Source: Acanthaster planci
Lineage: Eukaryota > Echinodermata > Asteroidea > Valvatida > Acanthasteridae
Assembly: GCF_001949145.1 (NCBI RefSeq)
Contig: NW_019091613.1
Span: 1 to 64,000 of the forward strand
Length of the DNA: 64,000 bases
Direction: 5' to 3'
Shown here: positions 1 through 12,600 of the stretch, in pieces
Position numbering within the stretch: the stretch's first letter is position 1
Layout of the letters: each line of letters opens with the position of its first letter
Translations under genes and position numbers: made by a program
The notes under the pieces: model-generated
Seen by the model: only the letters and a program-made list of their open reading frames with translations
The model's database searches: none
What the model was told of the DNA's origin: nothing

Positions 1-800
1 CAGTAACACTGAGGCAACAGCAGGATACTGTGGTCATTGGCTCAACACAAGGGTAACTATTGGTGCAGCATATATACCAGGTGTGCAGGGCAGGTTACAT
101 GATTATCTAGTCTGCATTCCTTTCAAAATGCCTGCCCCTCCTCCCTGTGACCTAGATTGTACTACAGAATCAGTGTCTGCTGTGCTCCACACCCTGACCT
201 CACCAGACACACCAGTGTGTACAATGCAGGAAGCCTGATATGACTCCAGATAATTTACACATGCCATGGGATTTTATTGAGGTGCAGATTTTGGGGGGGG
301 GGAGATTCCTGTATGGAGCAATGCAGGGGAGCTTTTACTGGCAGGTTGATGACATTCCTGGCATGCCTGAATGTTGTAAATACCTCACACTGGCTACAAG
401 AAACATTCGCGGCCAATGAGCAATTTTTTGGTTTGGGTTCACTGCAGGCTGGCTGCATGACAAAATCTGAGCTGCACATGCATATGTTGTGGCACTTAAT
501 AATTGTGATCCGATAAGGCCTGGACTTTCACTAATGCCAAAGGACAGCATACACACATGTTTACATGTGTACATGTACACTGTACCAGTACATGTACAAA
601 TTAACTTACCACATCTGTGCATATGTACATATACACTGGTACCTGTGTACGCACGCGCAGGCATTCAGGCCTACACTCATTCCTTCCAAGCAAATTAACG
701 TTCTGCCCTGTGGGTTAACTGTAAAAGAGCTATGGGCAGAGACCCCCTTGCCATGAGGAAGAGGGAGGAATGAGCATCCGCATCGCGTGATTCCCTATAA

Positions 801-994
801 CACTCACAATGCTTAGTTCCCCCAAACTCCTGTCACTTGAAGTCACAGAATTTTCCAAAATGGTCACTCACACTGCTTAGTTCCCCCAAAACTCCTGTCA
901 CTGCAAGTCACAGAATTTTCCAAAATGGTCACTCACAATGCTTAGTTCCCCCAAAACTCCTGTCACTGCAAGTCACAGAATTTTCCAAAATGGT
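801..994. repeat. Tandem repeat, three copies of a 64-65 bp unit
   Basis: Three near-identical units lie at 801-864, 865-929 and 930-994. Each begins CACTCACA.TGCTTAG, contains the CCCCCAAAACTCCTGTCACT block and ends TTTTCCAAAATGGT. Copies 2 and 3 are closest; copy 1 differs by one A in the A-run and by TTGAAG for TGCAAG. The unit length is not a multiple of three and nothing suggests coding. It looks like a local minisatellite from recent tandem duplication. Confidence 0.9.
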
Positions 995-3900
995 GCAGTG
1001 ACTAAGTTCTGGAGTGTCTGGAAGGATACCTGTCCGAGACTGAGGTGTTCACTTCTATGTTAGATTGTATTTCACACGCAATTTTTTTTTTCAGATAGAA
1101 ACTAATGCACATTTGTGGCACAGGGGCGAGCAAAACTCTGACCCGAAAAGGCTCAAATACGGGTAGGTACAAAGTGTGTATCAGTATTAAGCAAGTCTAG
1201 CAGGATTTAGCCACACAAACAGAATGTTGTTCCAACCATTTCCAGGATCTAGATAAAATATCTCATGCACATTGTGCAAATACAAGGAAGTGGCTGTGTG
1301 GAGTGTGGACACCCCCCAATTTGTGGAGTCTGATCAGTGATAGAAATGTGTCCCACAATGGCACAAAGACTACGAGCAAGAATCTCAGACGTGCAATGTG
1401 TAATCACTAATCACAGACTACTCAGACCCTATTTTGGTTTCTTCTCTGAAACACTAAGTCAATAACCTCAGTCAGGGGGAATTGTCTACCGGTACTTCGC
1501 GTTCTGCGGACACTGGCCCCAAGTATTCATCACCCCCATTTAAACTGTCTTTGCCCTCTGAATGTTGAGTCAATGCCCAGCCTAGTGCTGCACTGTCTGT
1601 GAGTCATGCACTCCATTTCCTTGAAACCTGGGAGTAATTAGACTTGCTTGCCAGTCCCTTTGAAACAACACGGATAAAAAGGGTCCGCGGGAAGACTTAC
1701 TGTTCTGGGAGCCACAAGATAAAAACAATGAATGGTAGAACGAACTTTTGGGATTCAAAAAAACCCAATCATGGACCTATCATTCAACAACCTGGCACTT
1801 GAGACCTATTGTATGCACTGGGACAAGTCCAATGAATGGCATTTCTTTCTATCTCCATAGGCACAAAAAAGACAAGGTCACTGAGTGCAGTGTACAGGCA
1901 GATTTAGGCTGCATTGAATTACGAACATTAAACGTACATGTACCATGCCCAATTCGACCAGCCACTGCTAACTCCAGAACAATGGAGATTATTCTAAATG
2001 TAGGCTCAGAGGAAAGAGGATTCCAACATTGGTTCACACAAGTTGTGATGAAATTAAGAATGATAAAAACATCATTTTGAAATTCCTTACTAATGTTTTC
2101 CTTCCAATTTGCAAATTCTCCTTTTCAGTATTTGTTTACCTCTAATTACATGTACAATGTTTCTGATCAGATATATATACGGTACTATTTACATTGTTAC
2201 AACAAAAGATAAGTCGGGCTACAACAGAAAACAAACTGTTACGTGACGACATTCAGATGTTCACCTTTGAACATGCATGTCATGTACATGTAGATGTACT
2301 TTGCGAAGATTCAGTAAAGTGTTCTTTTTCAGAAAATTTCCATGAAAATGATATTATTGACTTTGGTTAGACCAAACAAAATAATACTAGTGCTTCCTAT
2401 TACATTGAGGAAAAAACAGGTTGGGTAGGTGGGTGGTATTTTCTTTTTATCTTCTAAAGGTTTTGGGTCAAAAATATTTGGGTGGGACTTTTTTTTTAAA
2501 TAAAAAGTGATGTTGATGGTTCATGAAAGGGTTTGATTCAAACGTGACAAGCAACAAAAAGAAGATTGCAACATCTATGGTTAAGTGGCTTAAAATATCT
2601 ATTGAGATCAGGTTAAGTTTGAGTAACTGGTACGAAAACTCTTATCTCCAAGCACTCGCGGCAGAACGATGTTTGAAGGGGGGGCCATTAATAGCTGGAG
2701 CTCGATCCATTGAGCTCCACCCAATTATAGGACCTGCAAAAGAGTGGTTGGGGGGACAGGCCCCCAGTTGAAAAAAAGTGGGGGGGGGGCACTGGTCCCC
2801 TGCCCCCCTTCCGCCGCCATTGTCTCCGACTGTCTGCAAAAACATGCCTTTATTTACACAAAATGAAAGACAAAGAAATTAGCTGGTACAGATAAAACTC
2901 ATACATAAAATTCTAAGGCAAACGCTCCTCCCCTGCCTCGCAGCGTGCTGTCTGCCGCCATGATGCATGCAAGCACAACGTGCACGATGTGATGTGTGTG
3001 ACGTGATGTGCGAGCGAGTGCGATACATTCATAGTCTGTGACCCAGATAGCTTTCGTATTTAATAGCAATGATGGTTTTCGTTCGGTGAGCAGACGAAAT
3101 GCACGGATGACTAACAGCAATGGGCAATAGAGGGCATCATGAGGAACTCTGAATGGGCCCCGTGTAAATCAATGGGCGTGGCATGTATTTGCATGGTGCT
3201 TGATCACAATCACACGGCGACTACCACAAGATCAATTCGCTCATGACAAATGCTTCAACTTTCAAGCAATAAAAAAGTTGAAAACCTAAAACAATTACAA
3301 AGCTTTGTGTTTTAAATATGCACGAGGGTTGGCAACAGTATTTTTTATTTCTTGTTTAATCAAAAAGATTTAGGGTGGGTGCAATTTGCTAGGTTGGGGT
3401 GAGTAACCAGAAGCATAACTACATGTACTACATGTATTTTGTTTGACCTTACTTTAACTCAAATCAAGCTATGTATTGTCACTTGTTCATAGATTTTGCA
3501 CGTGATTGCAATAACTTGACTTTTAAGCTATTTCCTTATGTACATAAATCCTTGAAATGATCAAAACAATTAAATTATTACACATGGTAACGGCATATCA
3601 CATTGATTAAGTTAACACTGGAGAGATAAAGTTAATCGATATTCTGCTGAAGTAAATTTACTCTGCTGTAATTCCTCGTTACCATTAGTCAGCATGTGTC
3701 ACCCAATAACCTTACACTATAAATAATCTCAATGACCCCTGTAACACAAGACAGGCTTGACCAGATACTCTACTCTGATCAATATCAGTTCAGAAAAAAA
3801 GAGGACAGGTCACATTTATTTCTTTTCTACGAAAAAGAAGATCAAAGAATCAAAGCCCACATCTTACATGTATACATGTAAGGGGTCCAACTGCACAGTT

Positions 3901-5734
3901 ACAATACAATGTACATGTATATTACCATACTGCACAATGTACATGTACGTGGCTACAAATAATGTACAATTTATGCCGCACTTATCTCTATGGCCCCCAA
4001 ACAGTACACATTGTACATGGATTACAGATGGTTTCTTGGATACATGCATTCCTAATGTGTCATTCATTCTTGGCATTACTTACATGTAAACTGAATGTAG
4101 AAATTTTGATAGGCATGTACATGTAATGTAACACAAAGGTACACATACCGGTACTAAGAAACTGGCAAATCTTTAGGTACTCTTCCTTGCTTGCTATATC
4201 AAATGTTAAAAGCGGAGTAGAGAGATGAATTGAGACAGGCCTGTTTGTACATGTACATTCGGATTCCATTCATTTCCGGTTTCTACTACCAGTTTTATTT
4301 TTGTTGATTTTTGTTTTAGATTGAACTTCATTAAATTACACTGATTATCAATGGACCATGCATGTAGTATGGCAACATATGCTTTATGTTCTATGCATGA
4401 CTTAGAAACTGATTACTGATCTGTCTCATCGAGGTACAAGCACTGCATTTTATACGGTTTTTGTTTTATTTTTAACATGTTGAATAAAATATAATAAATG
4501 CCCTACCAGCATTAAAACTCATCATATTCTCATCTTTTTCAATAGGCTGATTAAACTGAATGTTTAGGTTTACAGGGTTGCAGCTGGCAATTGGCAAACA
4601 TTTTCAATGTACATTTACAGGAACTTATTTTAATGTAGTTCTATTGCTCAGAATTTATACACAACATCTGTAAATATTTATCACTTGGCAGACACAGACA
4701 GCTGACAACTGGAGCCCTGGGTTAACACTGCTGCCCAAGAACACATTTCACACCTGGCCCATTTTTAAAAATTTGTTTCCCAAAAGTGTGTTTTTCTGCG
4801 AATAAATAAAACTTCCAGACAAATTTCACGCCAAATTCAGTCCTACCTGCCTGAACACAAAGTCAATGATTTTGTGCATGTTCAAAACAATATGGAGCTA
4901 CTGAGCAACAGTCATGACACTGTATCACATCAACCTGTCATGCTCCCTATTAATGATGACAATATTAATAACTGTACGTGTACACATGATGTATGCAGCA
5001 TGTTAATGTTTAACAGGAAATAAACCAAGAAGATACACCATAACAAAGCTGACTGGTAGTGTTCGGTGGATTTTAGGATTGGTTTATCCTCTTCTACCAT
5101 GTCTGCATTCTATGGCTCCCTGAATTCACTTCAGGTGTGAAGATGTGGAACTTATAAATATCAGAAGTATATTTTCTTTCTTTTTTATTAAGTGTACGTG
5201 ATGGAAACATAAAAATGAATTTTGACTGGCCTACACGTAGTTACAAAACTAGTTTGTTGTTTTTCGGGGGAGGGATTTTTGAACTGCATAACATGATGAC
5301 TCATAGTATGAGCATGCCATGAGCATCTTGAAATCTCAATTTTTTCAGAATGCAAAACGGTACAAAAGTCCAATTTCCACCAACACTTAATCCTAACACC
5401 ACAGCAGGTTAGGTCTAGCCTACTTGTTCTAGACTTAAAGTAGGTCTAGTAGTACTAGGCTCCGGCAACTGAGTACTACGTACAGTCTGGTTTTTGTTTT
5501 TTGCAGCAATAGTAGCCTACACATGCTACAGGCCAACAAGGAGCCATAAACACGTTAAAATTTCATTTTGAAGAAGAGGGTCATGCTGGCATGGCCAGGC
5601 CATTATGTTTGCGATCAGGTCAAGCTTTAACAGAGAGGACCACCACTGCCCCCTCAACCTTTCTCAGCGAGTTTTCGGAATATGTCAAAGAGAACCTCAC
5701 GACAAAACAACAAAACCCCCAACGAGCGTATTAC
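995..5734. other. No recognised gene; AT-rich sequence with ACATGT palindromes
   Basis: No open frame here has recognisable protein similarity or convincing flanking splice sites. The sequence holds homopolymer G runs (2680-2800), scattered TACATGTA blocks (3890-4260) and ordinary AT-rich DNA. Further exons of the minus-strand gene that starts at 5881 may lie here. One weak candidate is at about 4150-4205 (minus), where an AG precedes GAAGAGTACC and the frame runs into a GTATGT donor. It could not be tied to a family. Confidence 0.4.
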
Positions 5735-5881
5735 CTCAACAGTTTTGATTTCCTGTTGCGTGTAGTCGCTGCTGCCTAGCTTCCTTAGGCCGTCCAAGCT
5801 GGTGATTCGCCCGTCGATCACGGACTGAATGGCCTGCAAATTATCCAGGGCCTTGGACACTGCCAGAGGTTCATCCGCCAT
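5735..5881 (-). CDS. First coding exon of an unidentified minus-strand gene
   Basis: Reading leftward, an ATG at 5881-5879 opens 49 codons, beginning MADEPLAVSKALDNLQ, that end on a codon boundary at 5735. A GTAATA donor follows directly (5734-5729). The peptide is hydrophilic, probably helical, with no signal peptide or membrane segment. An upstream in-frame GTG adds five residues but no earlier ATG, so the start is set at 5881. The exon lies head-to-head with RFC5, with about 790 bp between the two ATGs, so a shared bidirectional promoter is likely. The protein family was not recognised and the later exons were not identified with confidence. Confidence 0.55.
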
Positions 5882-6674
5882 GACTGGTAGCGACACAATC
5901 CTTCAATGGAAAATCAGCTCATCGGGTACACCTTCAGATCCGAGAAAAAACTACCAAAATGATGGACCATTTTCTGGATGTCGCAACTAGACTGACAACA
6001 CTCACAGACATTTTTCTATCTTCTTTATCAAAGATCATACCACTTTCGAATCGGTGTATTTCGCAATTAATCACTGTGAGGGACGCAGTTTGTATGATAA
6101 CAAAAGGCCACATTTATTTAGATTTGTTTACATTTATTTAGATTTGATGTCCCATTATAACACTTTGTTTACAAATTGGAAATTTAATGCTTTATTTAAG
6201 ACGATATTTGCTGAACTAACTTGAGCAAATGCTCACTCCACAACTTCACATCTCTAATTGTCTCAAAGTAACTCACCGTTATACAATCGACGAAACCATT
6301 GCTTCAAAGTGCAAGTACACACACCAGTCCTCACTCGCACCTCACTTCCCAAAACCAGAGCTGGGAACGACTAATTTTTTCAACAATTCTTTTTAAGGAA
6401 GTATAGACGTCGCAGAGCATTATGGGTGAACTAGTACCAACAGTCCCAAAATGATTCCGCGTGGGCATCCTTTGCGCACGTTTCTTGCGCACACTGTGTG
6501 CAAAAAATCCTGTCCAATGAAAAATCAAAGAATGTGCGTCATCTATTAGCTATTACCAGTGCCCTGTTTAGGGTGGTAGGACGAGCGAAATTATTTCATC
6601 ACGTGAAGAACTGCTGACGTCAGACTTAGCGCCAATGCTGCAAATTCGTTCGCGCCAAATCACGAGACGACGAA
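5882..6674. promoter_or_regulatory. Probable bidirectional promoter between the minus-strand gene and RFC5
   Basis: The interval separates two divergent ATGs. Close to the RFC5 start it holds a palindromic E-box CACGTG (6600-6605), a perfect CRE TGACGTCA (6615-6622) and an E2F-like TTCGCGCCAAA (6649-6659). A weaker AGCGCCAAT lies at about 6628. No TATA box is evident. E2F sites upstream of replication-factor genes fit S-phase expression; that link is established for the family and inferred here. The leftward TSS was not located. Confidence 0.6.
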
Positions 6675-9600
6675 ATGGCAGATACAAGGACGAAGAGGGT
6701 TTCTAACCTTCCTTGGTGAGATCATCGTTTCAAATTGCTTTGCTTTACCATACATATAAAGATAACGTCCTTTGATCTTGAAAGTATAGAATTGATGGCC
6801 ATCGGATATGTTGGACGTTCAGAAGCCTAGTTTATCATGAAAATGGAGTTTTTAAAAGTCAACAAGAAATGGGTGCGTGCAGATTATAGGCCCAGGCTCG
6901 CTGTCATGACTGATCGTTAGCGCCCTCATTATTGTTTTAACACGTTTAAGACCAGTTCGTACTGCAGACACATGCGAGAGTGAAGTAAATTTGACGTCAC
7001 GTCAAATTTTCAGCGAAATTTCGTTCGAGATGAAAATTACTGTGTTCAACTTGCGAGGCAGGTTCATACTTGGGTCGAAAACAAATGCGAGTTTGTGAGG
7101 ACAGATCAAATACTGAAATGGTCCCCCTGCCAAATGATGGCATATGATGTCACGTCAGAGGGCAATTCTTTCTTCCTCTAGGACACTTCCACTTGAAGTT
7201 CCAGAACTGTCATGACTGTAAGGTTTATACAAACCTGACAGATAGCAATGTAAATAGTGCATATCCAACATGGTACTACTTACTCCAGTTGGCATGGAAT
7301 TTCTATGCCGTTACATAGATTTTCACATTATAAAAAAGCATAAATTATAATTTCATGAGGTCTCCCAGGTTCCAGTTTTGTATGGGATGGGATGGGGGGT
7401 CATTTACATTGTGTATCATTGAAATGGTGAAATTTACAAGAATTTTCCTTTCCCACACCATGTAACATCCACCTGTCGACGGCTGCCTGCTAGCTCACCT
7501 GGACATGTCAGTTGAAAGGTCATGGTTGTCAGCAGTGTGGCAGCTTCACTAATTACATGTGCTACTTGGCTCCCATCTCTTTCTATTCAGTTTCCTTCCG
7601 CTCGTGAATGAAAGAAAAATTTCTGTTGGTTGAATTGTGCGTTTTTAACGTTTACCAACTACAGCGTCTTTTCATTTGATACATCACGTGGACAGGACAT
7701 TTCGTTAGACAATACATTACACGCACTAGAAACAGTCATCAAGGTAGTAGAAATGCATTGGTGAGAGGAGGGAGTGCAGTGGCCTCAACATGACCATGAA
7801 AATATTAATGTTTATTGGGAAAGAAATCATTTTACGAAGGGTAAAGATGGGACTACTGGTTCTGGAAGTACCTCTAGGAAAGGCTCAAGTAAACCTTTTA
7901 TGCATTCATTGTCATTAAATCTAAATAACAAACGTGTCTTCTGTGAGGGCGTTCCACACAGGCCCTCTATAGGCCTAGGCCTATTTGCATTACAAATTCA
8001 GGTGTTTCACAATAGTGTGTCTCAAAGAGTTTGCAACATGTTGGCCAATCATAGCTTGTGAAATCTGTTGACCCAGAGTGTGATTGGAAAGGGTCAGATT
8101 TTGGGCGTTGTGACTGGCCAGTGTGTTGCAAACTCTTGGAGGCGCACTGTTGTGAATCACCTTCATTCACAAAAGTGAAACACATTTCAACTTGAGCAAA
8201 ATTTTGCTGCCGATTTTTTGTGACATCGAATTCGGTTTGCTTTCACATTTGCCTGACATGCCTGAAGTATGAATTGACCTTTACAAATTTGCAATGCCAA
8301 CATTCGATCTAACATCACGAATGTTTTTTTTTGTGTGTTGGCATTCCCTCAAAGTTAGCCCCACAATATGGCTCATAATATACTGGACTACCTCTGTATA
8401 GCTAGCCACATGATACCATTCCCTTTACGTGCGGAGAGTCCCCATGATTTTTAGGGACTGACAATAATACGCTGTATGGATTTTTCCAGCCCTAGCAACA
8501 GGGACTCTCCATTCATGAAGCGAATGGTATGGCGTTGCTCAATATACACGAAGGTAGTTTAGTATATAAGCCACATTATGGGGCTACCTCAAAGTATGAA
8601 TAGGCCTAAACGCGTAGAGCATGAGAAAGAAAGTCGGGTCCTAAACAGTACATTTTGAAAATGTGTATCTTTTTTAGTTTTCATAATCAGTTGTCCATGG
8701 TATGATTTTCAGCATTTTCAGGCAAATTCTGACCCACTCTCACGTCGTGTGTTGCCAGCCTTAATTGGCGGGTTCACACTAATTCAATCTTTGTGGTGAT
8801 TTGAATTATTATGGCGACAATTCAATTGTGGTTGTATAAATTATGTTTAATTGATTCACAGCGGAATATACACTTACTATGCCATAAAGATTCAAGTGCA
8901 AATAACAAGATTCTGCTTTTTTTTATCTTTCACAGGGTTGAGAAATACAGACCGAGCAAACTTGATGATTTAATTTCTCATCAGGAGATCATTAAAACAA
9001 GTAAGGCAACTTTCAACAAAGCAAACGTGTCTGTTCTGGGCACTGTGAAATTTATACCGATAGTCCTGTATTCTACCTGAATACAAGAAAGGTGTTTGTT
9101 TTGTCCACCTTGCTGTTAGCCAGTATGGCTTTCTTACATCATTACTTACTTGATTAGTAGGGATCATCAAACATGCTGAGTATACATGTATGCCTGTGAT
9201 CTATCACCACTCCCCATCTTCCCATTCTGTCCTAGCAGAACAGTCAGTCAGCGCGCAGCACCCGTAAAAGCTGCTCCTTTCATTTGCTACATATGCACGG
9301 CTGTCTGATTCATGCATATGTAATGAGCTATGTTGTGGACTTTTCAAAATTGTATACCACCTTATGTTACCTTTAAGAATGGAATATCTTTACATAAATG
9401 AACAGTTAAGATATCAGTCTCATGTCCTTTGTAAAAAATACAAATATTCGCAGTCTCTTTTGAAGGATATTAGCCGTAAAATTTAGGCTTTCGTGTGTAA
9501 AAATGAGGGTTAAAAAATGGATTTAGTGGATCCAAATCTGGGCCGGCAGAATCTTCTTGTCACCAGAAAGATAGATATGTCATATATGCAGCCAAACAAT

Positions 9601-12600
9601 AACTTTTTACTTTACAAGTCGTTGCGAAACAGTCAGGTGCACCCAAAATACTTTGTTATCGCAGGTTTAGACTTGAGAGAGATTAACCGAGAAAACTGCC
9701 GTATGTGTTTCGTGAAAGACTATCTGTGATTTGTTGATTGACATATTCTCTCTAATACTGGCCGATCAAATGACATCAGAGATACGCGTAAATGTGTGTG
9801 ACCAAAATCGGGAACGCAGACTTTGCGTTGAAGGAAACCTAGTAAATGTTGGTCGTTTAATAGGGAACCAGACTTGCCATTCGTCTCGCAAAAATGTAAA
9901 CACTGCCGGGATTGCTGAGTGAGTAATGCATAAAACTTTAAAATTTTGATTGGCCTGGATGTTTAATTCTTTTCCTGAAGAATTGTAAGTCTCAATTTGA
10001 TCCAGTTATTGCAAAACAGTCAGGTGCACTTAATAAAGAGGAGGCCTGCGATTTTTGTGAAAAACACTGAGCAAGTTTGTGTCCAAATAAATCATTGGGA
10101 AATTGTCGATCATCGCCCAAACATAATTTTACTGATAGTGAAAAATGTTAACTGTCTACCCACCAAGCCATTTTGACCCACGAATGAAGCAACAGGTTTC
10201 CTTGCGGGTTGAAGGGACACTACTGTATTCTCGTTTTTTCTCGCCAACTCCCATGTACTCGCGAGATCGTTTTCACGTGCAAATGGAATTGCCAAAATTG
10301 CTCCTTAACTGAGGGGCTGCACGCTGACTGCAGTAGAAAAATTCATATGACCAGTACCGTGTACTTCTATTAACTCTCAGTTCAGAAGTTCATGAATGAA
10401 GATCGTCTTCCCCACTTGCTGTTCTATGGACCTCCTGGAACGGGCAAGACATCGACCATCCTTGCCTGTGCCAAACAGCTGTACTCTCCCAAGGAATTCA
10501 ACTCCATGGTGTTAGAGGTAAGCCAGTATGTGTGATAAACAAAAACCTACCGACATAAAGCTGGGTAGGGGAACTTTAAGCTTGAGTGTAAAACAGAATT
10601 GTTGGTTCTAGCTTTTTAAAGTGAGTAGAGTTCCAGATTCCAATTCCCCCAAATAGAATGCTTCATATTTCCCTTTTGTTCGAGAAATGGGAAACTTTTT
10701 TATGAAGGGAAGGTTTTGGATCATAATGGTCCACTTTGTTACGAGTTTGCTCTAAGCAAACAGTTTCATATGAGCAGGTTTTGATCTCTTCAAGCTGTGT
10801 AAGTTATAATTTGTGTCCATACGTGAGTACGTGTATGAGCCCAGCATTGGCAATCTCTTCATAATGCCTGCATTTCATGAGCCTTAATCTCCAAATGTTT
10901 GCATGCTTTGACATGTGGTCCAAGCAGGGTTGTTGACTTTTTTGAATTTTTTTTTTTATTAAAAAAAAAATCAGATTTTTTTATTTAAATCGGATTGTTT
11001 TGATTTTCATAAAAATGTGGGACAAGATGGCTCAAATGTCTATTCAAAAGCAAGCAAATTAGCTGCATGTGTAACAGTTTTCTGTTATTATTTGTTTTGT
11101 GACAAAATTAAACAAGTTTGGATTTAATTTAAGAAATTTAAATCAAGTAATTTGATTAAATTCATAAACCACCATGTCTCAGCCTTGGTGAAATGCATGC
11201 AGTAAAACACCTGTTGGTACATGAACCCTCAGAGGAGATGCTTCCTTCAGAGACAAGTACAAGTACATGCACATATACCAAGGCAAACCGGGTATCAAAC
11301 CAAACTCTAAGTTTTGACAAAGGTAGAGTTCACAAGACTTTGTTAATGGGATACTTTCACATGTATCAAACGACTGAGTGAGAAACAAGCCATGACCAAC
11401 AGGTACATGCATGTATTTTGCATGCTACATGTGTAGTGTACAAAATGCTGGTGTTGTACACAAGTCTCATTTTTTTTTTGTGATCCAGCTTCACTGAGCA
11501 ATGACTTAGGCTTGATAAAAAATCACTTTATTAAGGGCATGAATTTAGTGGTTTTGGTTGTAACATAATAATGACTAGCATTTCTTATCTCAATAAAATA
11601 CATATACTTGTAGAGATGTAAAAGGTAAATATACACTGAATACTTTATCATGTTAAACCATGGAGGAAGTACACAGAAGGAGTTTGAGCTGCCCGGGCTA
11701 TAATATCTGGCCAATGACCACTTTATGGCAGGTCTGGTACATGTGCAGTCATTGCCCTTATCGAAAGCTTTCTTCTGGAGTTATTTTGGGAATGAATAGC
11801 CAAGTTATGTATAAGATTTTGTGTTTTATTTGAATCATTTTTATTGCAGCATTTATACAAAAAGGTATTTCATGAGATCTCTTGAGCACTTCTTGTCGTG
11901 AAAAAGCGCATTTTGTTATTAACTTAACTGTCCAGTGGTGGTCAACATGTTGTTGGCCAGTCTTAGCCAAATTCGTACAAAGACTTTGAAAACTGATGTT
12001 TGGAGAGACAAAATAAAATTACCCGACGACAGCAAATGAACAGCGATATAAAACGTATCGCAATATACTCACTTTTACCATCCGTCTTGCTAAAAAGAGA
12101 TACTATGCAGGTAAACTTGATTGTACAAAACAGATATCTCAAGAGTATCTGGCGAGATATTAATGGTATCATTGGAAAACAGAAGAATAATGATCTTCCT
12201 GGTGAATTCATGGATGGTGACAATCCCATTTCCAGTTCGCCTCTTGTAGCTGATACTTTCAACAAATACTTCATCAACATTGGTTCCTCCTTAGCCAGCA
12301 AAATTCCCCCTACTAGTACCCACTTCACAGAATCATTGCACAATCCTAATCCTTTCCCGTTTTTCCTTACTCCTACAACTAGCCAGGAAATTAATAAGGT
12401 TGGCCGTGAGCTGAAGAGCAGCATCAGCAGTGGTTTGGATGGTGTCTGTTCTAGTGCGGTGAAATCTGCTCTGCCTCTAATTGCTGACCCTCTAAGTCAT
12501 ATCTTTAATCTTTCGTTTGTAACTGCTTCTGTTCCTCTTAATTTCAAAGTCGCTAAGATTATCCCTATCTTCAAAAGTGGCGATGAGCACGTCATTTCGA

